A stretch of DNA of 64,000 nucleotides from Tepidimicrobium xylanilyticum (GTDB lineage Bacteria > Bacillota > Clostridia > Tissierellales > Tepidimicrobiaceae), in contig NZ_FNNG01000001.1 of NCBI RefSeq assembly GCF_900106765.1, positions 375,774 to 439,773 of the forward strand, given 5' to 3'. The position numbers and the translations under genes were made by a program. Within the stretch, counting starts at the first letter, position 1; every line of letters starts with the position of its first letter. Under the pieces are notes generated by a model. That model ran no database searches. It saw nothing but the letters and a program-made list of their open reading frames with translations, and was not told the origin of the DNA. Positions 1-8,707 of this stretch are shown one piece after another.

Positions 1-548
1 TTACAGAGAATAGAATTAATTTCAGCCATTACATTCTCTATCTGAGTTGGTTGTCTACTTGGTATTTTTATGATGAAATCTACAATTTCTTTTAATTTGC
101 CCCCACTTTCACCAGTTATGGCAACTGTATAGGCTCCTTTAACTTTTGCCTTTTCTATTCCATTTATTACATTTAACGAATTTCCACTGGTGCTTAATCC
201 GATAACTAAGTCGTTTTGCGAAGCATATACCTCTACTTGTTTTTTATAGATGTTTTCAAATCCATAGTCGTTAGATAGGGTAGTTATTATGTCTACATTT
301 GAAGATAAGGACAATACTGGTCTACCTTCTTTGCCAGATTTAAACCTACCTATAAATGATGCTGCCATTATGTTGGCTACTCCAGCGCAACCTCCATTAC
401 CAAATGCTATTATCTTATTCCCATTCTCAAAAGTTTTTTCAAACAAATCTGCTAGTTTTACTATATCTTCAACTAGAACTGATTTACACCTTTCTGACGT
501 ATTCTTAGTTTCATCCAAAAAATTCACTATAAGGCTTTTATCAATCAT
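1..548 (-). CDS. SIS-domain sugar-phosphate isomerase, GmhA-like (partial, cut by left edge)
   Basis: The N-terminal 182 residues of a SIS (sugar isomerase) domain protein; the C-terminus lies outside the window. Starting from ATG at 548, the frame shows GNGGCAG at about residues 50-56, NDYGFE at 93-98 and GLSTSGNS at 117-124, in the order and spacing of phosphoheptose isomerase (GmhA). A purine-rich AAGGGGAAGG lies just upstream of the start. It is the last visible gene of the PTS/Grd operon, 38 bases after the aldehyde dehydrogenase. SIS proteins bind phosphosugars and act as isomerases, deglycases or regulators. In this context a role in isomerising or deglycosylating the PTS-imported sugar phosphate is more likely than heptose biosynthesis, but that is inference. 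Confidence 0.85.
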   Translation of the reverse strand, partial: MIDKSLIVNFLDETKNTSERCKSVLVEDIVKLADLFEKTFENGNKIIAFGNGGCAGVANIMAASFIGRFKSGKEGRPVLSLSSNVDIITTLSNDYGFENIYKKQVEVYASQNDLVIGLSTSGNSLNVINGIEKAKVKGAYTVAITGESGGKLKEIVDFIIKIPSRQPTQIENVMAEINSILC

Positions 549-586
549 AGCCTTCCCCTTTCTTTATTATGGAATTTACTACCTTT

Positions 587-2080
587 TTAAAATGGAGGAT
601 TCACATTATCTCCTAATTCTACAAAGATTGTTTTAGAACGCATATATTTATGAATTCCTGCCACTCCTATTCCACTTTGTTTCCAACCTGCTCCGGGAGA
701 TTCTACCATTCCTTTGCTGAAATAGGTATTAATATAAATTTGTCCACCTTTAATCTTAGCTGCTACCCTATGGGCTCTTGCCACATCCTTTGTAAATACA
801 GCTCCTGCTAATCCATAATCCACTAAATTTGCTAAGTTTATAGCTTCTTCCTCCGTTTTAAATTTACTTACACATACTACAGGTCCAAATATTTCTTCCT
901 GAAAAATTGTCATTTCAGGAGTTATATCAGTAAAAATAGTAGGTAATATGAAATTACCATCCTTCAATTCTTCTGCAACACATCTACCATCTTTAATTAA
1001 AGTTGCCCCTTCTTTAATCCCTTTCTCTATATAGTTGCACACATTATTGTAATGCTCTTTTGAAATTAGGGGACCAAAATTCACACCTTTTTCATAATTA
1101 AATCCATCACCTGGTTTAAATTCATTACTATACCTGCATAAGGCTTCTACAAATTTATCATAAATAGACTCCTGAACTATTATTCTGGTACCGGATACAC
1201 ACACTTGTCCAGAATTTAATGTAAATCCATGTAATGCCCATTTGGCTGCATTTTCTATATCTACATCTTCAAAAATGATATTAGGGCTTTTCCCTCCTAA
1301 TTCTAACGCTAAATCCTTTATAGTAGAACTAGCTGCATTAAATACCTTTCTGCCCGTTTCTGTTCCTCCTGTCATAGATATCATGTCCACATCCTTGTCT
1401 TTGACAAGAACTTCTCCTACCAAAGATCCTGGACCTGTTACAATATTCACTACCCCTTTAGGGAATCCCGCCTCTTCAAACACAGAGGCTAAAGCCAACC
1501 AACTTAAAGATGCCCAAGAAGAAGGTTTTACAATTACAGTATTTCCTGCAGCCAAAATAGCAGCAATTTTCTGGCAACCCATCATCAATGGGCCATTCCA
1601 AGGCAATATTTCAGCTACAACTCCATAGGGTTCCCAATTTACATAATTTAAATAGTTTCCACCACCATCTACAGGGACTACCTTCCCTTCTATGCACCTA
1701 GCCTTCCCTGCGTAGTATTCAAAAGCATCTAAGCTTTGAGGCAATTCATAATATAGTACGCTGGGATAGAGTTTCCCACAATCCAGTGTTTCCAAACAAG
1801 CAAATTCCTCCTGCTTTTTAGCCAATGTATCTTTGAATTTTAAAAGTAGTTTACTCCTTTCCAAATTAGTCATCTTACCCCAGGGTCCCTTATCAAATGC
1901 ATCTTTGGCAGCTTTTATTGCTTTTTTTACATCATTTTCTCCACCTTTATATACTTTTGCAAAAGACTGATTATTTACAGGATTTATTACATCCATAGTT
2001 TCTCCTGATTCTGATTCAAGGAACTCACCATTTATATAAAGCTTATAGGGTTCATCTTTAACATATTTATAAGGATCCAT
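587..2080 (-). CDS. NAD(P)-dependent aldehyde dehydrogenase
   Basis: A 497-residue aldehyde dehydrogenase superfamily enzyme, of usual family length, oxidising an aldehyde to a carboxylate with NAD(P). Visible landmarks are N162 in the PWNGP loop, cofactor Lys185 in IVKPSSW, general base E260 in ELGGKSP and nucleophile C294 in GQVC. The longer open frame to 2182 overlaps the preceding gene; ATG at 2080 follows an AAGGGGG ribosome binding site and leaves a 28-base gap after the GrdE-like gene. It is co-directional with the Grd-like reductase and the alcohol dehydrogenase, so its aldehyde probably comes from the same pathway. The substrate cannot be read from sequence. Confidence 0.93.
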   Translation of the reverse strand: MDPYKYVKDEPYKLYINGEFLESESGETMDVINPVNNQSFAKVYKGGENDVKKAIKAAKDAFDKGPWGKMTNLERSKLLLKFKDTLAKKQEEFACLETLDCGKLYPSVLYYELPQSLDAFEYYAGKARCIEGKVVPVDGGGNYLNYVNWEPYGVVAEILPWNGPLMMGCQKIAAILAAGNTVIVKPSSWASLSWLALASVFEEAGFPKGVVNIVTGPGSLVGEVLVKDKDVDMISMTGGTETGRKVFNAASSTIKDLALELGGKSPNIIFEDVDIENAAKWALHGFTLNSGQVCVSGTRIIVQESIYDKFVEALCRYSNEFKPGDGFNYEKGVNFGPLISKEHYNNVCNYIEKGIKEGATLIKDGRCVAEELKDGNFILPTIFTDITPEMTIFQEEIFGPVVCVSKFKTEEEAINLANLVDYGLAGAVFTKDVARAHRVAAKIKGGQIYINTYFSKGMVESPGAGWKQSGIGVAGIHKYMRSKTIFVELGDNVNPPF

Positions 2081-2108
2081 CAAAGTCACTACCCCCTTAT
2101 AAGTAAAT

Positions 2109-3419
2109 CTAATAGGCTTCAGCAAATAGTTTGCCATGCCCCGATTGATTTCCTGAACAATAGAAATGAGTAGTCGTATCAAAGGTTATACTCTTATTTG
2201 CTGGGGGGAAGTATCCACCTGATTCCTTATTAAGTCTCAATACTTCACCACCAACTACCCTTTCAACCTTCGGCAGTGTGTAAGGCTTTTCTATTGAGCC
2301 ACCACTAATTATGGCATCCGCTTCTGGAACATCATCTACTAAAAGTATTCCTTCCGTTCCATCTACTCCCCCAAATTCAAATGTAATGGTTGAAGCTTTT
2401 ATTCCATTCTTTTCTGCGGCTTGGATTGTTAACATCCCATCTACAGCTGCATTTCCTCCACCTTCCCAAGCCATTATAAGTCCATCCGCTCCTAAATACT
2501 TAGCCAACTTAACACAGAAATTAGCAGAACGTTCCTTATGCCAATTGGTAGGATTATGACTTCTGCTCAATATTACACCTCTAAAGTTCAGTTCCTTATT
2601 GTGAAGTCTATATAGTTCTAACAATATGGGATGATTTACATGCAAATAGGTTGGCACTTTGAATGCTGGCCATACATAATTCCCACTTACAATACAACCA
2701 TCTAACATCTCATTTGGGTGCAATAAGGTTGGCACTAAATTAGATATATCATGACCGTATAAATAGGTATTTGAATAAACTCCTTGATTTTGACATTGCC
2801 ATACCAATACTACATTGGGTAGTTCAGGGTTTATATTGGATATGGAAAATTCTTCTACTTCATTTGGGACTTGTCCTACAGTTAACTCAGCCAAAATTTC
2901 CGAAACCTTTAGTCCACAAAGTCTAATATCATTATCATATTCTGCTGATGATTTTCCTTCTAAAAGCTTATAAGTTATAACTAGATTGATAGTTTGTGAA
3001 AAAGGAGTAAATCCAGCAATTGGACCAATCATATCTATAATTGCGTCCCTTGGATATAATAGACCACTGCTAGCACTGCTTTCATCCCATGGTAGAGGGG
3101 CACTTTCCATTACAGTGAAACCTCTTAATAAATTTGTTATCCCTTCACCTACTACATTTGGATGGCCAAAAAAACCAGAATATTGCTTCCCAATACCTTC
3201 TACTTTGTACATTGGCTGTATTGTGTCTAACACATGGACTATCCTTGCACTTTCCCCAGGTTTAACAAGCTCAAAATCTACATCAGTAACACTTTTCATT
3301 AATGGCCTAATTTTTTCTAATAATTCTTCCTCATTAATAGATAATACTCCATCCTTATATTGAGTTTTATCGGAAAAAATCACATCTTTCACATCAAAAT
3401 ACTGCCTTTTAAGTTTCAC
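2109..3419 (-). CDS. GrdE-like component B subunit of a glycine/sarcosine/betaine-type reductase, pyruvoyl Cys replaced by Tyr
   Basis: A 436-residue homologue of the GrdE/GrdG/GrdI proprotein of glycine, sarcosine and betaine reductases. In those enzymes component B binds the amine substrate, and the proprotein is cleaved at an internal Cys to make a pyruvoyl group. The match spans the whole chain (DGVLSINEEEL near residue 23, PGESARI near 54, DGCIVSGN at 240-247, KERSANFCVKLAKYLGADG in the C-terminal half). At the cleavage position after IVSGN this protein has Tyr248 (codon TAT) where, from memory of the family, Cys is expected. I choose GTG at 3419: GGAGGGG lies 6 bases upstream, overlapping the end of the GrdB-like gene. 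No grdA, grdC or grdD homologue is in the window. Either it lost pyruvoyl chemistry or it uses another electrophile. Confidence 0.85.
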   Translation of the reverse strand: MKLKRQYFDVKDVIFSDKTQYKDGVLSINEEELLEKIRPLMKSVTDVDFELVKPGESARIVHVLDTIQPMYKVEGIGKQYSGFFGHPNVVGEGITNLLRGFTVMESAPLPWDESSASSGLLYPRDAIIDMIGPIAGFTPFSQTINLVITYKLLEGKSSAEYDNDIRLCGLKVSEILAELTVGQVPNEVEEFSISNINPELPNVVLVWQCQNQGVYSNTYLYGHDISNLVPTLLHPNEMLDGCIVSGNYVWPAFKVPTYLHVNHPILLELYRLHNKELNFRGVILSRSHNPTNWHKERSANFCVKLAKYLGADGLIMAWEGGGNAAVDGMLTIQAAEKNGIKASTITFEFGGVDGTEGILLVDDVPEADAIISGGSIEKPYTLPKVERVVGGEVLRLNKESGGYFPPANKSITFDTTTHFYCSGNQSGHGKLFAEAY

Positions 3420-3420
3420 A

Positions 3421-4755
3421 TTACCCCTCCTTACTTTCGTCAACATAAAAAATAGTAGGTTCGGATACCGGAGTACTTACAGCTTCTAATGCCTTCATAA
3501 GAATATTCCGCCTATAGAACCTTTCTCTTTCCAATGGCAATTCAGGATTCCCTACAGGATTAGTAAAGTCTCCGCCAAAGACGATCCTATTAGCACCGAC
3601 ATTATAAGCTATAGATGTGAAAGCTGTAATAACAGCATTTGGAACGCCTTCTTTATCCAATTCCTTTGAAATAGTTGCAACGCAACGAGTACATGTCCCT
3701 CAGGTAGAAGTTAATAATGCCACATTTACTTTATTAGTCTTCAAGTCGCCAGCAATTCCTCTGCCTATTTTTTTACTGCTTTCCACATTGGTTCCGATGC
3801 CACATGTAGTAAAAAATTCGTCGTAAACTTTATTTATTTTTCCTTCTCTTTCTAATATGCGTAACTCATCTAATGGAACTAATCTATTTGGATCCTCATC
3901 CACTATTGTAGTGTCATATCCACCATGAATTGAAATAAAATCCCCTTTAGGAATTAGATCTAATCCAGCAATATTGTATTTACCGTAGGTTACAGAAAAA
4001 GCCTGTTTCAATTTGTCCGGATTACCTTTAGGCACCAATCCGCCTGTCGTAATTAAGGCTACATGAGCTTCTTTTAAATCCTTAATTGGATCTGCAGGAC
4101 TAACCTTTTCAAAACCTCTTAGCGGGATTTCCGTTTTATGTTTCTCCCCTTTTAATTTCTTTAATAATATTTCCACCACCCTTTGTGCACCAGTCTTTTC
4201 ATGATATTCATTATATCTATGGCCTGTAGGTAAATAGCCTTCTATTCTAGCTGGACCAATTTTTTCTCCCTTAGCTAATTTCAATGAAAATTTGCCTAGA
4301 ATCGGAAGCACTTCTTTCATACCAGCCGATGTTTCTGAACTTTCTATAATATAGTTATCCTTTACATACATCTGAACTGCTGGATTCTCATAATACATAG
4401 CTGTAACACTTGGTATATTGTGAGTCTTCTTTACATAATCGCATAATTTAGCACATGCAACACCATATCTACCAGCATTAAATGCAGGACCTGCAATAAA
4501 CACATCTGGATTTATTTTTTCCATAATCCTATCTATTTCTGGCAATATGCTCTCATACTTTTCATCATTATTGATAAAATTATCTCCACAGGAAATTACT
4601 TTTACAACTTCCATCTCGTTTCCCCAAAAACTTCCTATAGCAATAGCTGGCCCCTTTATATCATCCAATACTTTTAGACCCATATCAGCCTTTTCTTCTC
4701 CACCTATACCTGCATAGAATTGATTAACATAATAAACAGCTTTTAGCTTAGCCAT
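3421..4755 (-). CDS. GrdB-like selenoprotein subunit (UGA = selenocysteine)
   Basis: A 444-residue homologue of GrdB, the selenoprotein of component B in glycine/sarcosine/betaine reductase, read through an in-frame TGA at 3702-3700. Before the TGA the chain shows the GrdB landmarks YYVNQFYAGIGGEEKAD near the N-terminus, VFIAGPAFNAGRYGVACA, GGLVPKGNPDKL and the end VALLTST. After it the same frame continues GTCTRC and runs 90 residues through NVGANRIVFGGDFTNPVGNPEL to TAA at 3421. LTST-Sec-GTCTRC is the GrdB active-site context, so the TGA is Sec at residue 352 rather than a stop. ATG at 4755 has GAGGAGG 6 bases upstream. It sits in tandem with the GrdE-like gene. The substrate is unknown; the context points to a sugar-derived amine rather than glycine. 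Confidence 0.93.
3674..3702 (-). promoter_or_regulatory. In-frame UGA with SECIS-like hairpin
   Basis: TGA at 3702-3700 is followed 13 bases later by a small stem-loop, GTTGC-GTT-GCAAC (3686-3674). Its size and distance resemble the apical part of bacterial SECIS elements that recruit SelB. Inside coding sequence, this supports decoding as selenocysteine. The outer stem was not folded. Confidence 0.65.
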
Positions 4756-4803
4756 AATTCGCCTCCTCAACCTAATAGTCTATTTAAATGAATACAAATA
4801 ATC

Positions 4804-4843
4804 CTAAAAATTAGATGGATAGTACTATCCATCTAATTTTTAG
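4804..4843. terminator. 40-bp perfect palindrome between alcohol dehydrogenase and grdB-like gene
   Basis: The bases from 4804 to 4843 form a perfect palindrome with an AT-rich outer stem (CTAAAAATTAGATGG and its complement), so each 3' arm ends in a T run on either strand. It lies in the 100-base gap between the alcohol dehydrogenase stop and the GrdB-like start. It should act as an intrinsic terminator or attenuator that separates expression of the Grd module from the upstream PTS genes. Confidence 0.8.
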
Positions 4844-4856
4844 TTAAAAAAACCAA

Positions 4857-5909
4857 CTATTCATTCATAACTACTATTCTGTAGGTATCTGGCTTAATTG
4901 CTTCTTCGAAAGCTTTCTGGGCTTCTTCTAACGGGAATTTAGCAGATATCAATTTATCAGGTACGACTAATCCTTTAGAAAGCAATATGGATGATGTATG
5001 GAATGCTTCTACAGGTGGACTTACTGCACCTGTAATTACTACTTGAGTATTATGAATCCAGTTGGGGCTTACTGAAATGGGTTCATCTGGATGGATGGAG
5101 CTATACATTATAACTCTACCAGTTTTCCCTAAGCCTTGAACTGCTTCCTCAGCTATCTTTGCTATAGCAGTAGTGTTAAAGATTACATCTGCGCCCCTTC
5201 CTTCAGTAAGACTTTTAATTTTTTCTACAAAATTTTCTTCTAATGGATTAATTGTTATATCTGCACCAGCTTCTTTAGCTTTTTCTCTCCTAACTGGATC
5301 TGGTTCACTGACTATAACCCTTGCCCCTCTCAATTTACTAACCATTACATGTAATAATCCCATTATTCCTGCACCGATTATTACTACATCATTTCCTAAT
5401 TTCACTTGAGCCTGTTCCATACTATTTACTACACAGGCTAATGGTTCAGTAAATGCACCGTATTCAAAGGGTAGGTCGTTAGGAAGTTTAAATATGTCTT
5501 GTGGTTTTACAACAAGATATTGTCCCAACCCCCCCGGTCCACCTATTTCCCTACGTGGACCAGGTTGAGGTTTATGAGCATTAATACATAGATTTTCTTT
5601 TCCCTGTCTACAGTAATAACATCTACCACAGGAATTAAAGGATCGTACTGCAACCCTTTGACCTATTGGGAACTCTTCCTCATCCACCCCTTCCCCAACA
5701 GACTCAATAACCCCTGCCATTTCATGCCCTCCTAAAAATGGTAGAGGCATCTTTGTTATTTTTAGAAAAGTTCTTTGTTCCCATGTACAAAGTGCACATG
5801 CTTTAATCTTTACCAGTATTTCCCCTTCTCTTGGAACTGGCTTTTCTATTTCTAATATCTCTACCTTCCTTTCATCCGTTATAACTGCTGCCTTCATCTT
5901 TTCACTCAT
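4857..5909 (-). CDS. Zinc-dependent medium-chain alcohol/polyol dehydrogenase
   Basis: A 350-residue MDR-family dehydrogenase of the threonine/sorbitol dehydrogenase type, interconverting an alcohol and a ketone or aldehyde with NAD(P). Catalytic zinc ligands are visible as C41 (CALC), H62 and E63 (GGHE). The structural zinc site is C94, C97, C100 and C108 (CGRCYYCRQGKENLC). A Rossmann segment VVIIGAGIMG lies near residue 175. The start MSEKMKA is set by AAAGGAGGAAATAAAA just upstream. It lies between the EamA transporter and the GrdB-like gene, with a strong palindrome after its stop. Oxidation of a sugar alcohol or amino-sugar hydroxyl in the same catabolic route is the simplest reading. 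Confidence 0.92.
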   Translation of the reverse strand: MSEKMKAAVITDERKVEILEIEKPVPREGEILVKIKACALCTWEQRTFLKITKMPLPFLGGHEMAGVIESVGEGVDEEEFPIGQRVAVRSFNSCGRCYYCRQGKENLCINAHKPQPGPRREIGGPGGLGQYLVVKPQDIFKLPNDLPFEYGAFTEPLACVVNSMEQAQVKLGNDVVIIGAGIMGLLHVMVSKLRGARVIVSEPDPVRREKAKEAGADITINPLEENFVEKIKSLTEGRGADVIFNTTAIAKIAEEAVQGLGKTGRVIMYSSIHPDEPISVSPNWIHNTQVVITGAVSPPVEAFHTSSILLSKGLVVPDKLISAKFPLEEAQKAFEEAIKPDTYRIVVMNE

Positions 5910-5959
5910 TTTTATTTCCTCCTTTTAGTTTTATCTATTTAAATTAATTTCTTCTCTCA

Positions 5960-6892
5960 CTAATCGGTAACTGGTTTCTTCAACTGGACTATCATTACTC
6001 CAGCCATAATCAAAATTATTCCTAATCCTACTTCCAGATTTACTTTTTCACCTAATAAAATCATGGCTAAGATTGGTGCTATTGCAGTTTGGGTAGAATT
6101 AATGGTTGTGGCGCTAGCAACTTGGGTTAATGAAGTAGCCGTTGTAATAGAAATAATAGCAAGAGCACCAAATAAGCCTGCAAAGATAAACTTACTAATA
6201 GTAATACATGGAATTATTGAATAGTAATTGTTACCTTGGATCAAAAAAATTATATGAAGTAAAATCTCTCCCGTAGTCACTTCTAAAAAGCTTACAGTCC
6301 ATCTATCTAAGGATTTCTTGGTGAATAAATACCGTTTTATAACTCCAGAGGAGGAATAACATAAAGCGGCTAAAAGCGTCAAAGGAACAGCTTTTTGCCA
6401 TCCTTCTAACATTATATTTCCTCCCAAATTTCCTATTGTTAATAGTATGACACCTAAAAAACTTATAAGCATTCCTAGGATCATGGGGAAATTCATCTTT
6501 TCCTTTAAAAAAATATAGGAAATCAAAGTAGCCCACATAGCCTGGGTTCCCATAATAGGTGTAGTCAATATAACTGCACCTACTTTTAAGGCCTCAAAAA
6601 AGGCCCAATTCCCTAAAACATAAACTATAAATCCTAATAAAGCTAATATGAGAATACTATCCATACCAATAAAATCCTCAGACCTAGGATTTAACTTCTT
6701 CAAATATTCCTTACCAAGAAAGACTATAATTGAAATTAACCACATAGGCATGGTTTTAATTGCTGCCCCAAAAAGAGGGGGAGCATCAGCAAGAGCCCAT
6801 TTTAAAACTACATTTGTTAATGCATAGCTAAAAGCAGCCAATAAGGCCCAAGCTTCTCCCCTGCCTATTGAAGGGTATTTTTTATCTTTCAA
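5960..6892 (-). CDS. EamA/DMT-family membrane transporter
   Basis: A 310-residue, very hydrophobic protein with about ten membrane spans arranged as two EamA repeats, typical of the drug/metabolite transporter superfamily. The N-terminal repeat starts at GEAWALLAAFSYALTNVVLKW and the second around AVPLTLLAALCYSSSGVIKR. The start is TTG at 6892 with AGGAGG 8 bases upstream. It sits inside the PTS/Grd operon between aldolase and alcohol dehydrogenase. Import is already covered by the PTS, so it may export an end product or amine, or import an unphosphorylated relative; this is inference. Confidence 0.88.
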   Translation of the reverse strand: MKDKKYPSIGRGEAWALLAAFSYALTNVVLKWALADAPPLFGAAIKTMPMWLISIIVFLGKEYLKKLNPRSEDFIGMDSILILALLGFIVYVLGNWAFFEALKVGAVILTTPIMGTQAMWATLISYIFLKEKMNFPMILGMLISFLGVILLTIGNLGGNIMLEGWQKAVPLTLLAALCYSSSGVIKRYLFTKKSLDRWTVSFLEVTTGEILLHIIFLIQGNNYYSIIPCITISKFIFAGLFGALAIISITTATSLTQVASATTINSTQTAIAPILAMILLGEKVNLEVGLGIILIMAGVMIVQLKKPVTD

Positions 6893-6969
6893 AGAATTAT
6901 CCTCCTATAACTAAAAAACTATGGATTACACTTTTCTTTGGTTGAACTTCTAATTTTTATTTAAAAGCT

Positions 6970-7752
6970 TTATAATAATTTTAATGCTTCTTCCACATCT
7001 GCATCTTCATGGACTATTGCCACTATAGCTTTAACTAATTTATCTGGTGTTTCATGTCTCCAAATATTCCTACCTATAATTACACCTTTTGCTCCTGCTG
7101 TCATAGCTTCCTTTATCATCTGAAGCAAATCCTTTTCAGACTTAGTTGCTCCTCCGCCAAGTACTAAAACAGGTTTATAACAGCCTTCAACTACCTTTTT
7201 AAAGCTTTCAATATCTCCTGTATAATCTGTCTTAATAAAATCTGCTCCTAATTCTACACCTATCCTGCATGCAGATGCTATATTTTCTGGAGTTCTTGCA
7301 TCATCATCTCCCTCAAATCCCCTTGGAAGCATTTCGGCACCAACTACAAAATTCCATCGGGTTGCTTCACTTACTAATCTAGCTAATCCTTTAAGGGTTA
7401 CATCTTCATTACTTGCACCTGGAAATCCCATACAGAGCACTGCATCAGCACCAACTCTTATGGCATCTTCAATGCTATATATTACTTCCATACTTTTATC
7501 GTAAGTTTTGGCAAGATATGATGTACCTCCATCAATTCTTAGTATTAATCCGATATTCCCTAATTCTTCTTGAAATGTTGTAGCTATTCCATAGGTAGTG
7601 AGTATGGCATCAATACCGCCTTCAACACACTTTTTTAATATTTCGCCTGTATCATTTAATTCTGGTAAAACATTTAAACCATTACCATGGTCCATTGCTA
7701 ATACTACTGACTTTCCATCTTTTCTAAAAATATTATTTAATCTTCTCTTCAT
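6970..7752 (-). CDS. Class I aldolase of the DhnA/LsrF (FbaB) family
   Basis: A 260-residue TIM-barrel class I aldolase of the DhnA/FbaB/LsrF group, which cleaves phosphorylated ketoses through a Schiff base. Landmarks are AMDHG at residues 19-23 at the first strand, the probable Schiff-base lysine K174 in GADFIKTDYTG, and the phosphate-binding end GGGATKSEKD followed by GVIIGRNIW. ATG at 7752 follows a GGGGGG purine run; the longer frame to 7797 has no better site. It follows the EIID gene after a hairpin gap, so the natural substrate should be the sugar phosphate delivered by this PTS or a product of it. Confidence 0.9.
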   Translation of the reverse strand: MKRRLNNIFRKDGKSVVLAMDHGNGLNVLPELNDTGEILKKCVEGGIDAILTTYGIATTFQEELGNIGLILRIDGGTSYLAKTYDKSMEVIYSIEDAIRVGADAVLCMGFPGASNEDVTLKGLARLVSEATRWNFVVGAEMLPRGFEGDDDARTPENIASACRIGVELGADFIKTDYTGDIESFKKVVEGCYKPVLVLGGGATKSEKDLLQMIKEAMTAGAKGVIIGRNIWRHETPDKLVKAIVAIVHEDADVEEALKLL

Positions 7753-7813
7753 ATTAAGACCCCCCATTTTGTCCAAATCAATTTCAAATCTAAGCAATTT
7801 ACATAGATTTCTT

Positions 7814-7843
7814 AGCCAGAGATTAAATGGTTTATCTCTGGCT
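7814..7843 (-). terminator. Hairpin between EIID and aldolase
   Basis: AGCCAGAGAT (7814-7823) pairs with ATCTCTGGCT (7834-7843). No long T run follows on the minus strand, so it could be a weak terminator or an mRNA processing or stability element that sets the ratio of PTS to enzyme transcripts. Confidence 0.5.
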
Positions 7844-7854
7844 TGAAATCTAAA

Positions 7855-8679
7855 CTAGAATATTCCTATTAAACTTCCTACAACTCCGGCTACAATTATA
7901 ATTAGCATTATCCTTGCTGGGCTTACTCCTTTTTGTAGCAACTTATATACACCAAAGGTCAATAGCAAAGGAAGTAGACCAGGGAAAACTTTATCAATTA
8001 TATCTGCCTGTAAGGCTATTTTCGATTCACCAAAAGTCATTGTAATAGGTGTGGATAAACTTACATATTGAGCAGTTAGGGCTCCTATTACTGTACATCC
8101 TAATACTCCAGCTGCCATAATTACCTTATTAAAAGTTCCACTTTGGAGTAAATTTTCAACAGCATTACTACCAAACCTATAACCTTGCATGTAGAGTATA
8201 TAGCTAACACCCATTACTACAGCAGAAACTAAAATGGAGTATAATACAGGTCCTAATACATTACCCTCTCTAGATATACCTATACAAATAGCCAATAATA
8301 TTGGAACTACAGCCCCTTGAATTAAAGTATCTCCGATTCCTGCCAAAGGACCCATTAACCCTGTTTTAATTGCATTTATGGCTTCATCGCTTACAGGTGC
8401 TCCATTAGCCTTTTCCTCTTCCATAGCTGCTGTAATTCCAGGTATGATTGATCCGATAGTTGGTTGGGTATTGAAAAACACCAAATGTCTTTGTAATGCT
8501 GATGCTCTATCTTCTTTCTTGTCGTATAATTTATTAATTATTGGAGCCATAGAGTGTGCAAAACCTGGAGCTTGCATCCTTTCATAACTATAGGTAGATT
8601 GACAAAAAGTAAGCCATAAAAACCACGATTTTACTAATTCCTTTTTAGACAACTTTTTATTATTAACCTTATCGCTCAA
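7855..8679 (-). CDS. PTS mannose/fructose/sorbose-family EIID membrane subunit
   Basis: A 274-residue EIID subunit of a mannose-family (Man) PTS permease, which with EIIC forms the membrane channel. It matches the family from the N-terminal LVKSWFLWLTFCQSTYSYER segment through HLVFFNTQPTIGSIIPG and ends in hydrophobic spans. TTG at 8679 is preferred because GAGGAG sits 8 bases upstream; the more distal TTG at 8688 touches the ribosome binding site. The gene follows EIIC by 28 bases. Man-family systems take up hexoses, amino sugars, Amadori products and sugar acids, so the substrate is open. Confidence 0.95.
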   Translation of the reverse strand: MSDKVNNKKLSKKELVKSWFLWLTFCQSTYSYERMQAPGFAHSMAPIINKLYDKKEDRASALQRHLVFFNTQPTIGSIIPGITAAMEEEKANGAPVSDEAINAIKTGLMGPLAGIGDTLIQGAVVPILLAICIGISREGNVLGPVLYSILVSAVVMGVSYILYMQGYRFGSNAVENLLQSGTFNKVIMAAGVLGCTVIGALTAQYVSLSTPITMTFGESKIALQADIIDKVFPGLLPLLLTFGVYKLLQKGVSPARIMLIIIVAGVVGSLIGIF

Positions 8680-8707
8680 ACCAGCCAACTCCTCTCTTTA
8701 ATCGATA

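Noticed and set aside
3421-4755. Frameshifted or nonsense-mutated grdB pseudogene
   Set aside because: The break is a single in-frame TGA in the exact selenocysteine context of GrdB, and the frame continues with full similarity to a normal end.
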